The position numbers and the translations under genes are program-made. From Verrucomicrobiia bacterium (GTDB lineage Bacteria > Verrucomicrobiota > Verrucomicrobiia > Verrucomicrobiales > Akkermansiaceae), in the NCBI GenBank assembly GCA_947462875.1, contig CANHQJ010000003.1, positions 180,687 through 244,686 of the forward strand: a DNA stretch of 64,000 bases, in the 5' to 3' direction. Each line of letters opens with the position of its first letter. The first letter of the stretch is position 1. Shown piece after piece: positions 16,138 through 24,399 of this stretch. A model generated the notes under the pieces. That model was not told the origin of the DNA. It ran no database searches and saw only the letters and a program-made list of their open reading frames with translations.

Positions 16138-17589
16138 TCATTCCTTTTTCCCCTTGCGCGCGCCATCGCGGAAGGTGGCCTTGGGATCGTATTGGGGGTT
16201 CGGCACGTGGGGGATCTTGGCTTGGGTGGCCTTGTGCCAGGCGAGCAACTCGTCCAGCAATTCATCGCGTTTGGCGGTGTTTTTGTTAGACAAATCGTCG
16301 CGCTCGCCGACGTCTTGGGCCAGGTGATAGAGTTCGGTGGCGTGATTGGTGGCGAGTTTTTCGCGGCCACCATCGAGCTGCCATTCCTCGTGGAAAAGGT
16401 GCAGCTTCCAGTCGCCCTTGCGGATCACCGTGACGGGGCGCGAGCGGAAGCCCGTGCGCACGTCCAGCTCGCGGCCGCGGTTCACGGGGTCGTCAATGTA
16501 GCCGGGGAAATGCCAAAAGATCGATTGCCGTTTCAACGGACCTTCCTGAGTCAGCACGGGCAGCAGGCTTTCGCCATCGAGCGTTTTTTTCGTTTTCGCC
16601 CCTGAGGCGGCGAGGAAGGTGGGGAAGAGATCGATATTGATGACAGGTGTATCGCACTTGCTGCCGGGTTTTGTTTTCCCCGGCCAGCGCACAATCATGG
16701 GCTCGCGGATGCCGCCCTCGTAGTAGCCGCCCTTGCTGCCGCGCAGGGGTTCCTGCGAGGATTGCTGCGTGGCGCCGTTATCGGAAGTGAACACCACCAG
16801 CGTGTTTTCTTCCAGGCCGAGATCCTTGAGTTTTTTCAAGAGCACGCCGACGCCGTCATCGAGATCATGGACGCAAGCGCCATACAGCGCGCTTCGTTTG
16901 CGTGTGTCCGGTTGTTTTGCCTCAAATCGCTCCAGCGTGGACTTGCGCGCTTGCAATGCGACATGAATCGCATGGTGCGGCACGTAGAGCAGGAAGGGTT
17001 TGTCTTTGTTTTTTTCCATGAACGCACAGGCGGCCGCGGTCATCGAGTAGATGCCCTTGGGGTCTTCCTTTCCTTTTGCATCGAGATTCTTGGGGTTCCA
17101 GCCGGGGATGGGGGGCTTGGGGGCCTCGTCAAAACCCAGCTCGGTGGGGTTGGCGTCGAAGTGCCATTTGCCGAAAATACCGGTCGCATAGCCGGCGGCC
17201 TTGAGCTCATCGGCAAAGGTGACATGTTCTTTGGTGAGGCCCGGTACGTTAGGAATCGGCTTGAGCCGCATGAGGTTTTTTTGTCCGCGCTCGGTATGGC
17301 CCACGGCATAGACATCATGACGGGGGCTGTAGTTTCCGGAGAGCAGGCAGGCGCGGGAGGGAGCGCAGTTTCCCATGGAGGAGTAGGCGTTGGTGAAAAT
17401 CATGCCCTCGCTGGCCAGCTTGTCGAGATGGGGTGTTTCGATGAAATCGCCCTCGTCATTGTAGCCGACATCATTCCAGCCGAGGTCATCGGCAAAGATC
17501 AATACGATGTTGGTGTGCTTCGGCGCGGCACTCGCGGGAAGAAGAAGCGCGGCGGTGAATAGGAACAGGCAGGCAGCAAGGGCGGACAT
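16138..17589 (-). CDS. Exported arylsulfatase (formylglycine-dependent, Cys type)
   Basis: This 483-residue sulfatase has a signal peptide (first ~22 residues, ending PASAAPK), the metal-binding NIVLIFADDLGWNDVG and the signature C-A-P-S-R with Cys at residue 75. Later regions typical of the family are VFTSDNGATQQS (metal site) and the C-terminal YHLAQDVGERDDLSN subdomain. It follows another sulfatase by 41 nt on the same strand, a second sulfatase pair in the window. It is convergent with the broken PIN gene, one base apart. Confidence 0.95.
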   Translation of the reverse strand: MSALAACLFLFTAALLLPASAAPKHTNIVLIFADDLGWNDVGYNDEGDFIETPHLDKLASEGMIFTNAYSSMGNCAPSRACLLSGNYSPRHDVYAVGHTERGQKNLMRLKPIPNVPGLTKEHVTFADELKAAGYATGIFGKWHFDANPTELGFDEAPKPPIPGWNPKNLDAKGKEDPKGIYSMTAAACAFMEKNKDKPFLLYVPHHAIHVALQARKSTLERFEAKQPDTRKRSALYGACVHDLDDGVGVLLKKLKDLGLEENTLVVFTSDNGATQQSSQEPLRGSKGGYYEGGIREPMIVRWPGKTKPGSKCDTPVINIDLFPTFLAASGAKTKKTLDGESLLPVLTQEGPLKRQSIFWHFPGYIDDPVNRGRELDVRTGFRSRPVTVIRKGDWKLHLFHEEWQLDGGREKLATNHATELYHLAQDVGERDDLSNKNTAKRDELLDELLAWHKATQAKIPHVPNPQYDPKATFRDGARKGKKE

Positions 17590-17630
17590 GATGGTTTTTT
17601 GTTAGAGTGCGGAGGCGGGCGACGGATGGT

Positions 17631-19202
17631 TCATCGGCGTTCTTTGGCGTGATAGGGCGGGCGATCGAAGGCATCGTTGGCGAGACGCGGATCGGCATTT
17701 TCCTTGAGCTCGCCCATGAGTTGCTCACGCAGTTGTTTCAGCGTGGCGGCATGGGCGGGATCGCTGGCCAGGTTTTTGGTCTGGTGCGGATCGGTGCCCA
17801 GGTCGTAGAGCTCTTCCCCGGGACGCTTGCCCCAGGCGAAGTCGATGAATGGTGCCATTCCGGCATCCTTGCGGTGCTTCACCAGCCAGGCCTTGGTGGG
17901 CGACATGTCCATGTCAGGAAACGCAGCGTAGGTATTGTTCGCCAGGGCCTCGTAGGGGGGCTCGGACGTATCCGTGACCTGGAAGGGATCGCCCATGGGC
18001 CAGCGCTCGGGCTTGAAATTTTTCACGTAGAGAAACCGCGAGGTTCGCAGGGCGCGCACGGGATAGGACAGCTCACCTTCGCGCGCCCGGCCCGCGTGGC
18101 GCTCGCGGCCGATGAGCGCCCAGCCGCGCAGCTTGGTGTCATCGGCACCCTTGGCAAGTGCGGGTAACAGGCTCTGGCCGTTCGGGGCATCGGGCGATGT
18201 CAGACCTGCGGCATCAAGGAAAGTGGGGGTGAGATCGATCAGGGACACGGGTGCCTTCACCACGCGTTGGGGCGCGATTTTTTCCGGCCAACGGATGGCG
18301 AGCAGCACTTCCGAGCCGAGATCGTGCACGTTGGTTTTGCCGCGGGGAAATCCGGGAATGCCGTGATCGCCGGAGATGACGACGATGGTATTGTCGAGCT
18401 CTCCGGATTGTTCGAGCATTGCGACGAGCACGCCGCATGCGGCATCGAATGCCATGGCCTCGCCGAGGTAATCGGCCACGTCCTCGCGGATTTCGTGCAC
18501 ATCGGGCATGACGGGTGGCAGTTTTCCTTTGAGGTCATCGGGGTTCAGCCCCCACAGTGCCTTGCCCGAGCCCTGCACCCACTTGCGGTGGGTATTGGTG
18601 GGATTGAACGAATAATAGAACGGCTGATCCTTTTGACGCTTGGCGAGGAAGTTGCGAAAATTGGCTTTGACCTCGTCGAAGATTTGTTTTTTGGCCGCGT
18701 CCTTGTCAGCGGCTTTGGTCAGGACCTCGGAGTATTCGTTGATCTTCTGCCCCGCGCTGTTGTAGAGGTTTTCCTTGCCGCCGATGATGCTATCGCGCAT
18801 GTGGAGCTTGAGGCTGTGACCGATGTGATAGCCGCCGTCGCGCAAGGTCAGCGGCATGCCCTTGATGTTCTCGAAAGGATCCGGCGCGGCGTTTTTCTGC
18901 CACGGGAAATGCAATTGGGAATGCGAACCGTTGCGGAAAAAATATCGGCCCGTGACCAGCGCCGCCCGCGAGGGTGTGCAGGACGGCACCGAGACAAACG
19001 CATGCCGGAACAAGGCGCCCTCGCGCGCCATGCGATCGAACACCGGCGTGCGAATGATATCGTTCGGCGATGGCTGTTGCGGATCCGCGTAGGCCGAGGC
19101 GTAGCGTCCGAGGTCATCGGCGAAGAGCACCAGGATGTTCGGTCGTTTGGCCGCATGGGTCAGGGAACAACCGACCAGGAACAGGAGCAGGGTTATTTTC
19201 AT
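17631..19202 (-). CDS. Exported arylsulfatase (formylglycine-dependent, Cys type)
   Basis: This 523-residue sulfatase has a short signal peptide (MKITLLLFLVGCSLTHA), the N-terminal metal site NILVLFADDLGRYASAYAD and the signature C-T-P-S-R with Cys at residue 75. ISGDHGIPGFPRGKTN forms the distal metal and substrate site. The frame stays open a long way upstream, but conserved sequence and the signal peptide start at ATG 19202, so a much longer protein is not supported. It heads a two-sulfatase operon and is divergent from the ThuA-like gene, with 135 bp between the two starts. Confidence 0.94.
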   Translation of the reverse strand: MKITLLLFLVGCSLTHAAKRPNILVLFADDLGRYASAYADPQQPSPNDIIRTPVFDRMAREGALFRHAFVSVPSCTPSRAALVTGRYFFRNGSHSQLHFPWQKNAAPDPFENIKGMPLTLRDGGYHIGHSLKLHMRDSIIGGKENLYNSAGQKINEYSEVLTKAADKDAAKKQIFDEVKANFRNFLAKRQKDQPFYYSFNPTNTHRKWVQGSGKALWGLNPDDLKGKLPPVMPDVHEIREDVADYLGEAMAFDAACGVLVAMLEQSGELDNTIVVISGDHGIPGFPRGKTNVHDLGSEVLLAIRWPEKIAPQRVVKAPVSLIDLTPTFLDAAGLTSPDAPNGQSLLPALAKGADDTKLRGWALIGRERHAGRAREGELSYPVRALRTSRFLYVKNFKPERWPMGDPFQVTDTSEPPYEALANNTYAAFPDMDMSPTKAWLVKHRKDAGMAPFIDFAWGKRPGEELYDLGTDPHQTKNLASDPAHAATLKQLREQLMGELKENADPRLANDAFDRPPYHAKERR

Positions 19203-19337
19203 GAGGCACCCATAAACCGTCATCCGGGATCTGGCGATGGAAAAATGGTGCGGCACCCATGCGCCCCAGGGACCCCATTCGGCACAAGATGATGATTTTT
19301 TGAATGAAGGGACCGTGTCCCCGCGTAGTATGGTGTG

Positions 19338-20303
19338 ATGAAATCCTTCGTTTCCCTGCTTGCCGTTTCCCTGCTGTTTTCCCTTTCCGCCAGCGCGGCG
19401 GAAAAACTCAAGGCCCTCATCGTCGATGGGCAGAACAATCACGCGGTGTGGCCGAAGTCCACGGTGATGATGAAACAATATCTCGAAAACAGCGGACTTT
19501 TCGAGGTGGAAGTGGCACGCACGCGTTTCATCTCCAACTTCCAGCGCGAAAAAGACTGGCTGCCGCTGGCCGGAGCGCCCGAAGCGGAGGGCAAGGACAA
19601 ACCGGTGCCGGATCCGAGCTTCTCGCCCGATTTCAAAAAATACAGCATCGTCGTGAGCAACTTCGGCTACGGCGCGGCGGATTGGCCGGAGCAGACGCGG
19701 AAAAATCTGGAAGAGTACATGAAAAATGGCGGCGGCCTTGTCGTCGTGCACGCGGCGAACAACAGCTGGGCGAATTGGCCGGAGTTCAACAAAATGATCG
19801 GGCTCGGCGGCTGGGGCGGTCGCAACCAGAAATCCGGACCCTATGTGTATTACGATGCCAATGGCAAAGTCGTGCGCGATGACGGCCCCGGCGGCTGCGG
19901 TTCGCATGGTCCTCAGCAGGAATTCGTGATCACGATGCGCGACAAAACGCACCCGATCACCAAGGGTCTGCCGGATTTCTGGATGCACAGCAAAGACGAG
20001 TGCTACTCCAAGCTGCGCGGTCCCGCCGAAAACATGACCATTCTCGCCACCGCGGCCGATACGCCTGACCTGAAAAACGCCGGACGCAACGAGCCGATGC
20101 TGATGGTGCTCAGCTATGGCAAAGGTCGTGTTTTCCACACCACCCTGGGCCATGATACGGAGGCGTTCCAGGGCGTCGGCTTCATCGTGACATTCCTGCG
20201 CGGATCCGAATGGGCGGCCACGGGCAAGGTCACCCAGGAAATCCCGAAAGACTTCCCCGCAGCGGACAAACCCTCCGCCCGCAACTTCGAGCTGAAGAAG
20301 TAA
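19338..20303 (+). CDS. Exported ThuA-like domain protein
   Basis: This protein of about 321 residues has a signal peptide (MKSFVSLLAVSLLFSLSASA) followed by a glutamine-amidotransferase-like ThuA fold: LKALIVDGQNNHAVWPKSTVMM, then IVVSNFGYG, then GGGLVVVHAANNSWANWPEFN. The late segment ends GKGRVFHTTLGHDTEAF, typical of the family. ThuA was named from trehalose utilisation in rhizobia; most exported homologues in this phylum are uncharacterised and co-occur with DUF1080 and sulfatase genes. ATG 19338 is preferred over the overlapping GTG 19335. It is followed by a strong terminator. A carbohydrate-related role is inferred. Confidence 0.9.
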   Translation: MKSFVSLLAVSLLFSLSASAAEKLKALIVDGQNNHAVWPKSTVMMKQYLENSGLFEVEVARTRFISNFQREKDWLPLAGAPEAEGKDKPVPDPSFSPDFKKYSIVVSNFGYGAADWPEQTRKNLEEYMKNGGGLVVVHAANNSWANWPEFNKMIGLGGWGGRNQKSGPYVYYDANGKVVRDDGPGGCGSHGPQQEFVITMRDKTHPITKGLPDFWMHSKDECYSKLRGPAENMTILATAADTPDLKNAGRNEPMLMVLSYGKGRVFHTTLGHDTEAFQGVGFIVTFLRGSEWAATGKVTQEIPKDFPAADKPSARNFELKK

Positions 20304-20337
20304 GTCACACTTCCGCCAGACCCCCTCCCCAGGTAAA

Positions 20338-20365
20338 AAGAGCCCGCTGGAAACGGCGGGCTCTT
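20338..20365 (+). terminator. Rho-independent-type terminator after the ThuA-like gene
   Basis: The stem AGAGCCCGC (20339-20347) pairs with GCGGGCTCT (20356-20364) around an 8-base loop, preceded by AAAA and followed by TTGTCATTTGTGT. It is GC-rich and lies 35 nt after the ThuA stop. The T-tract is imperfect on both sides, so it may serve both directions. Confidence 0.8.
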
Positions 20366-20412
20366 GTCATTTGTGTCTTGTCAGTTGCTAGAACCGCGAT
20401 TAGAAGTGGGTA

Positions 20413-21813
20413 ATGAAAATCACCTTTTGTGGAGCGGCGGGCACGACTACCGGATCGCAGCATTTGCTGGAAATCAACGGCTCACGTATTCTTCTCGATT
20501 GCGGGCTTTACCAGGGACACCGGGAAAAAGGCTACGAGATCAATTGCAATTTCCCCTATTTCGAGCCCACCTCCATCGATACCGTGGTACTCTCCCACGC
20601 GCACATCGATCACGCGGGCAACCTGCCGAACCTCTGCCGCAAGGGATTCGGCGGAAACATCTTCGCCACCTTCGCCACGCGCGACCTCTGCCAAATCATG
20701 CTCGCCGACTCCGCCCGCATCCAGGAAAGCGATGTCGATTGGCTCAACAAACACAACAAACGCAAGGGCCTGCCGCCTGTGGAGCCGCTGTATTCCGAAC
20801 AGGATGCCGAGCGCTGCCTGCGCCAGTTCGTCACGATCAACTACGAGCGCCCCATGCTCATCGCTCCCGGCGTGAAACTGACCTTTCTCGATGCCGGCCA
20901 CATCCTCGGCAGCGCGCAGGTGTTGTTAGAGATCGACGACGAGGAGGACGGCAAGCACAAGCGCCTGCTCTTCTCCGGCGATGTGGGACGCGGCAACAAT
21001 GACCTGCTCAACGACCCCGCGATCGCGGAAAACATCGACATCCTCATCATGGAGAGCACCTACGGCGGACGTGAGCACGAGGTGCCCGCCGGTGTGGATG
21101 CGCACATCGGCACCGTCATCAATGAGGCTCTGAAGCGCAAAGGGAAAATCTTCATCCCCGCCTTCGCCGTCGAGCGCACGCAGCAGATCCTGTATGTGCT
21201 GCACAAGCTGTTCGAGCAAAACATCATCCCCGACGTGCCGGTATTCGTGGACAGCCCCCTGGCGGTGAGCGCCACGGAAATTTTCCGCCTGCATCCGGAG
21301 GGCTTCAATCACCGCGTCTACGAAGATCTGTTCGAACGCGAGAATCCCTTTGGTTTCGAAAACCTCACGCTCATCCGCGCGGTGAAGGCCTCGAAGGAGC
21401 TGAACGAACTCAAAGGCACCGCCATCATCATCGCCGCCTCCGGCATGTGCGAGGCGGGGCGCATCCTGCACCACTTGAAAAACGGCATCGGCGATCCGAA
21501 AAACACCGTGCTCTTCGTCGGCTACTGCGCGGAAAACACCCTGGGTCGGAAAATCCGCGAAGGCGAAAAGGAGGTGCCGATTCTGGGCGACCGCTACCAG
21601 GTGCGCGCCCACATCGAAAAAATCGACAGCTTTTCCGGCCACGCCGACCACTCCGAGTTGTTAGAGTATTTTTCCCGCATCACCGGACCGAAGGAGCGTG
21701 TCTTCCTCGTCCACGGTGAACAAAATGCCTCTGATGCGCTGAAAGAAGCGCTCGATCCGTTGCACGAAGGCCGCATCGAGGTGGCGGTGTTGGGAAGAGA
21801 AGTCATTGTCTAA
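20413..21813 (+). CDS. Beta-CASP metallo-beta-lactamase RNA-processing exonuclease
   Basis: This 466-residue protein combines a metallo-beta-lactamase domain with the metal-binding HAHIDHAG motif (His62, His64, Asp66, His67) and a beta-CASP insertion. Later motifs are FLDAGHILGSA, FSGDVGRGN, IMESTYGGREHE and the C-terminal SFSGHADHSELLEYF. This architecture is that of the CPSF73/Ysh1-like bacterial ribonucleases (COG1236), which cut or trim RNA using zinc. The start ATG 20413 matches the MKITFCGAAGTTTGS N-terminus of the family. The next gene begins almost immediately, suggesting co-transcription. The RNA targets are unknown. Confidence 0.93.
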   Translation: MKITFCGAAGTTTGSQHLLEINGSRILLDCGLYQGHREKGYEINCNFPYFEPTSIDTVVLSHAHIDHAGNLPNLCRKGFGGNIFATFATRDLCQIMLADSARIQESDVDWLNKHNKRKGLPPVEPLYSEQDAERCLRQFVTINYERPMLIAPGVKLTFLDAGHILGSAQVLLEIDDEEDGKHKRLLFSGDVGRGNNDLLNDPAIAENIDILIMESTYGGREHEVPAGVDAHIGTVINEALKRKGKIFIPAFAVERTQQILYVLHKLFEQNIIPDVPVFVDSPLAVSATEIFRLHPEGFNHRVYEDLFERENPFGFENLTLIRAVKASKELNELKGTAIIIAASGMCEAGRILHHLKNGIGDPKNTVLFVGYCAENTLGRKIREGEKEVPILGDRYQVRAHIEKIDSFSGHADHSELLEYFSRITGPKERVFLVHGEQNASDALKEALDPLHEGRIEVAVLGREVIV

Positions 21814-21820
21814 CAATCGT

Positions 21821-22594
21821 ATGTCAGGATACCGTCATTCCGTTTGTCGTTGGTGCTATGGGGAAGTGCCGTTAGAGGAGTTTTGCCAGGAAGTGAAAAA
21901 GCTCGGTTATGAATCCATCGAGCTCACCGGCCCCGCCGAGTGGCCGGTGCTGCATCGGCATGGCCTGACTTGTGCGATCGCGACATTTCCGCAAAGCCCC
22001 GAGGGCATAGGCACGATCGAAAAAGCCTTCAACCGCATCGAGCATCACGATGTGCTCGAATCGCTGTACCGAGACATGATCCCGCAAGTGGCGGCGGCTG
22101 GCATCAAGCAATTGATTCTGTTTTCCGGCAATCGAGATGGCATGGACGATGCGACCGGTTTGAAAAACTGCGCCTCCGGCATACGCCGCATTTTGCCCTA
22201 TGCCATGCAGCATGGTGTGATTCTGGTGATGGAATTGCTGAACTCGAAAGTCGATCATCCCGACTACATGTGCGACCACACCGAGTGGGGCGCGGCCCTG
22301 GTGGATGAGATCGACTCGCCGAATTTCCGCCTGCTCTACGATATCTATCACATGCAGATCATGGAAGGCGATGTGATCGCCACCATCCGCAAGCATCACA
22401 ACCGCATCTCCCACTTCCACACCGCGGGCGTGCCGGGTCGGCATGAATTGGATGATCAGCAAGAGCTCAACTACAAGGCGATCTGCGCGTGCTTGCACGA
22501 AGTAGGCTACACCGGCTGGCTGGGCCAGGAATTCACCCCCCGGCAAAAACCCGGCTTCGAAGCCCTGAAAGCGGCGATCGATCTGTGTCGGTGA
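21821..22594 (+). CDS. Hydroxypyruvate isomerase-like TIM-barrel protein
   Basis: This cytoplasmic protein of about 257 residues has the xylose-isomerase-like fold. Hyi-type features are VMELLNSKVDHPDY (metal-binding Glu and substrate region), FRLLYDIYHMQIMEGD (second metal-binding acid and His), ISHFHTAGVPGRHELDD, and the closing YTGWLGQEFTP. It probably interconverts hydroxypyruvate and tartronate semialdehyde, or a related hydroxy-aldehyde pair. ATG 21821 is chosen over an upstream TTG (21806) that overlaps the preceding gene. It lies 7 nt after the ribonuclease gene. Its partner enzymes (glyoxylate carboligase, tartronate semialdehyde reductase) are not in the window. Confidence 0.88.
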   Translation: MSGYRHSVCRWCYGEVPLEEFCQEVKKLGYESIELTGPAEWPVLHRHGLTCAIATFPQSPEGIGTIEKAFNRIEHHDVLESLYRDMIPQVAAAGIKQLILFSGNRDGMDDATGLKNCASGIRRILPYAMQHGVILVMELLNSKVDHPDYMCDHTEWGAALVDEIDSPNFRLLYDIYHMQIMEGDVIATIRKHHNRISHFHTAGVPGRHELDDQQELNYKAICACLHEVGYTGWLGQEFTPRQKPGFEALKAAIDLCR

Positions 22595-22748
22595 CCGTGG
22601 CGCGTTGCAACAGCGCAAACGCCCCATGAGCAGTGAAACCGTTTGCAATCTTCGGGAAAAATCACATACTTGGGACGCAAAACCGCTGAGATAAAACGAG
22701 CGTCCACAAGACCAACAAATCATTCCATCATTGAAAGAACTCCCCCCC

Positions 22749-23075
22749 ATGAGCTGGATCCAAATCGCCTACTTGCTTGCCTTGATTTACCTCTCGATGA
22801 AGGTGGAAGACCCCGTTCGTCGTAAATCGTTACGCGAAGCCTGGACCTCGTTCGCCCTGATCCCCTTGTGGGGATTTTTCTCGAATTTGATCAACGCGTC
22901 ACAACATAATGACGTCAGAACATTGAAATTTCTGGTTTTCATCGACGGAGCCGTAAGCAGTCTGTTGTTAGCCATCAGCTTTCTGATATTGACGGGTGTC
23001 ATCGCCCCCAAAGAACCCAAGCGCCCTATAACAAAATCCCACGGACTCCCGCCCCGCCCACCCTCCACACTGTAA
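22749..23075 (+). CDS. Small hypothetical membrane protein
   Basis: This frame of about 108 residues from ATG 22749 has hydrophobic segments at roughly residues 4-16, 36-48 and 66-86 (FIDGAVSSLLLAISFLILTGV), then a Pro/Lys-rich C-terminal tail. No family was recognised. It lies 154 bp after the hydroxypyruvate-isomerase-like gene in a run of short, poorly conserved plus-strand ORFs, which may be lineage-specific. Confidence 0.55.
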   Translation: MSWIQIAYLLALIYLSMKVEDPVRRKSLREAWTSFALIPLWGFFSNLINASQHNDVRTLKFLVFIDGAVSSLLLAISFLILTGVIAPKEPKRPITKSHGLPPRPPSTL

Positions 23076-23126
23076 CGGTTCAGACCTCCCCTACGATCCA
23101 TCGCGTGGCCATCGTTTTCCGGGGCC

Positions 23127-23156
23127 TTTTGACAAAGGGATAGGCAAGCTGTAATA
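23127..23156 (+). promoter_or_regulatory. Promoter-like element P1 (shared with the one 600 bp downstream)
   Basis: TTGACA (23129-23134) is followed at -10 spacing by GCTGTAAT (23148-23155). Common positions with the copy at 23731-23754 include GACAAA, AGGCA and GCTGTAA in identical register. The start codon it serves is most likely ATG 23177, about 22 bp beyond the element. Confidence 0.5.
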
Positions 23157-23176
23157 GAATGCAGCCTCTGGAAAAA

Positions 23177-23584
23177 ATGAAAAAATTATCGCGAGGATGT
23201 TCCTGGACGCTAGCTGTGGTAGCAGCAGGTTCTCTGCTCATTTGGCTTCTGGACCATGTCGTGCCCTCCAGCGCCGTTCGCAATTTGCCAAAAGGTGCCA
23301 GTGACATCAACGAGTTCTATCGGGATTCGGGTATGAGCGGTGATTTTATTCGCTTATTGAAAGCCAGAATACCACGAGAGCAAGTCGCTGAATACGCGCG
23401 AAAAGTAGGCGCAACCCACAAGGTGGAACCAGGAAAACCGTGGACTCACAAATCATGGATCCGTTTCGACTTGGACTGGTGGAAGCCAAAGCAAGAACCG
23501 CAATATTATTCGCCTGACGGTAACGCGCGAATCATGGTTGGTTGGGAAGACGGATACGTTTACTTTTCTGCGAGCGCGACTTAA
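23177..23584 (+). CDS. Hypothetical exported or membrane-anchored protein
   Basis: This protein of about 135 residues from ATG 23177 (ATG 23159 is an in-frame alternative) has one N-terminal hydrophobic segment (WTLAVVAAGSLLIWLLDHVV). A soluble domain follows that includes INEFYRDSGMSGDFIRLLKA and, near the end, YYSPDGNARIMVGWEDGYVYF. No family was recognised. The shared promoter-like element upstream makes the later ATG more likely. Similar short exported proteins with a WEDGYVYF-like ending occur as orphan genes, and function is unknown. Confidence 0.55.
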   Translation: MKKLSRGCSWTLAVVAAGSLLIWLLDHVVPSSAVRNLPKGASDINEFYRDSGMSGDFIRLLKARIPREQVAEYARKVGATHKVEPGKPWTHKSWIRFDLDWWKPKQEPQYYSPDGNARIMVGWEDGYVYFSASAT

Positions 23585-23726
23585 GAACAGCAGGCTGCCA
23601 ACAAGCTTCTTGCTGCTCGTTTGGCGAAAAGTATTGCATCATTCGTCCCGCCCGTAAGCGGAATGTTGCCTCCTCCGGTTGGAAAATGCATCGTCCGCGC
23701 AAAACACGAAACCCAGCTCAAATTAT

Positions 23727-23756
23727 TTGTGACAAATTGACAGGCACGCTGTAAGG
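23727..23756 (+). promoter_or_regulatory. Promoter-like element P2 (copy of P1)
   Basis: GACAAA (23731-23736), AGGCA and GCTGTAA (23748-23754) repeat element P1 at exactly +600 bp. TTGTGA at the start and TGTAAG at the end have a 17-bp spacer, a good sigma-70-like layout. The next gene starts at ATG 23771, 16 bp further on. Confidence 0.5.
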
Positions 23757-23770
23757 GGACGTTCGCTGAC

Positions 23771-24190
23771 ATGATGAAAACAAAAGTTCGCCGCCGTGTT
23801 TTTGCGATCACCCTCCTCTTGTGCGTGTATCCGGTGTCTGTCATCGTCTTTACCTGGAGCCACGTTTTGCGGTCGGATCTGGAAGGAGGTAGGCATGGGC
23901 CGCTTGACGCGTATCGTCATGCCCTGGCCAGCGCGACGGTCTCTTACACCTTGGGTGAATGGGCGGTCAGCCTGACGACATGGATCTGTGAGTGGGGCGG
24001 AAAAGATTCCCATAAGATGGATATTCACAACAACAAAATAGGCGCGGTGATTGGTGCCCGCTGCCCATCCTTCCGCGAGCTGGAACCCGCCGTCCGTCAG
24101 GCGGTTCTTCAGGGCGAGGCTTCCGGAACGGATCCTTCCCGAATCACCTGGCTTCCGCACACACGATGGCGCGACGGTAGACTCTGGTGA
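23771..24190 (+). CDS. Hypothetical exported protein, possible DUF6973-like domain
   Basis: This 139-residue protein has an N-terminal hydrophobic helix (VFAITLLLCVYPVSVIVFTW). The soluble part carries GPLDAYRHALASATVSYTLGE and later HKMDIHNNKIGAVIGA. This Asp/Arg/His then Asp/His/Asn/Asn pattern resembles the DUF6973-type domain, but the match is from memory and weak. ATG 23771 or ATG 23774 can serve. It shares a promoter-like element with the preceding small gene, suggesting co-regulation. Confidence 0.5.
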   Translation: MMKTKVRRRVFAITLLLCVYPVSVIVFTWSHVLRSDLEGGRHGPLDAYRHALASATVSYTLGEWAVSLTTWICEWGGKDSHKMDIHNNKIGAVIGARCPSFRELEPAVRQAVLQGEASGTDPSRITWLPHTRWRDGRLW

Positions 24191-24399
24191 TTCACCAGGC
24201 GATCTTCCAAATGCAACCAACTTGTTCCGGGGAAATCCCCGCAGTTTCGGCTTGACCGGCGGGGGGAAGTTCGCAGACTCGAAGCCGCCCCGTGCCGGTC
24301 GGGTTTGCATGAAATTGTTTGTCCATCGAATCGCGGATCTTTCTCCTTCCGGAGAGTGTGGACAGAGTCACAGCGGGGAGGCGCGCATCGCGTAATCGC

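Noticed and set aside
19203..20153. An N-terminal extension of the fourth sulfatase to a protein of 840 residues
   Set aside because: The signal peptide and conserved sulfatase sequence start at 19202. The extension overlaps the divergent ThuA-like gene and shows no homology.
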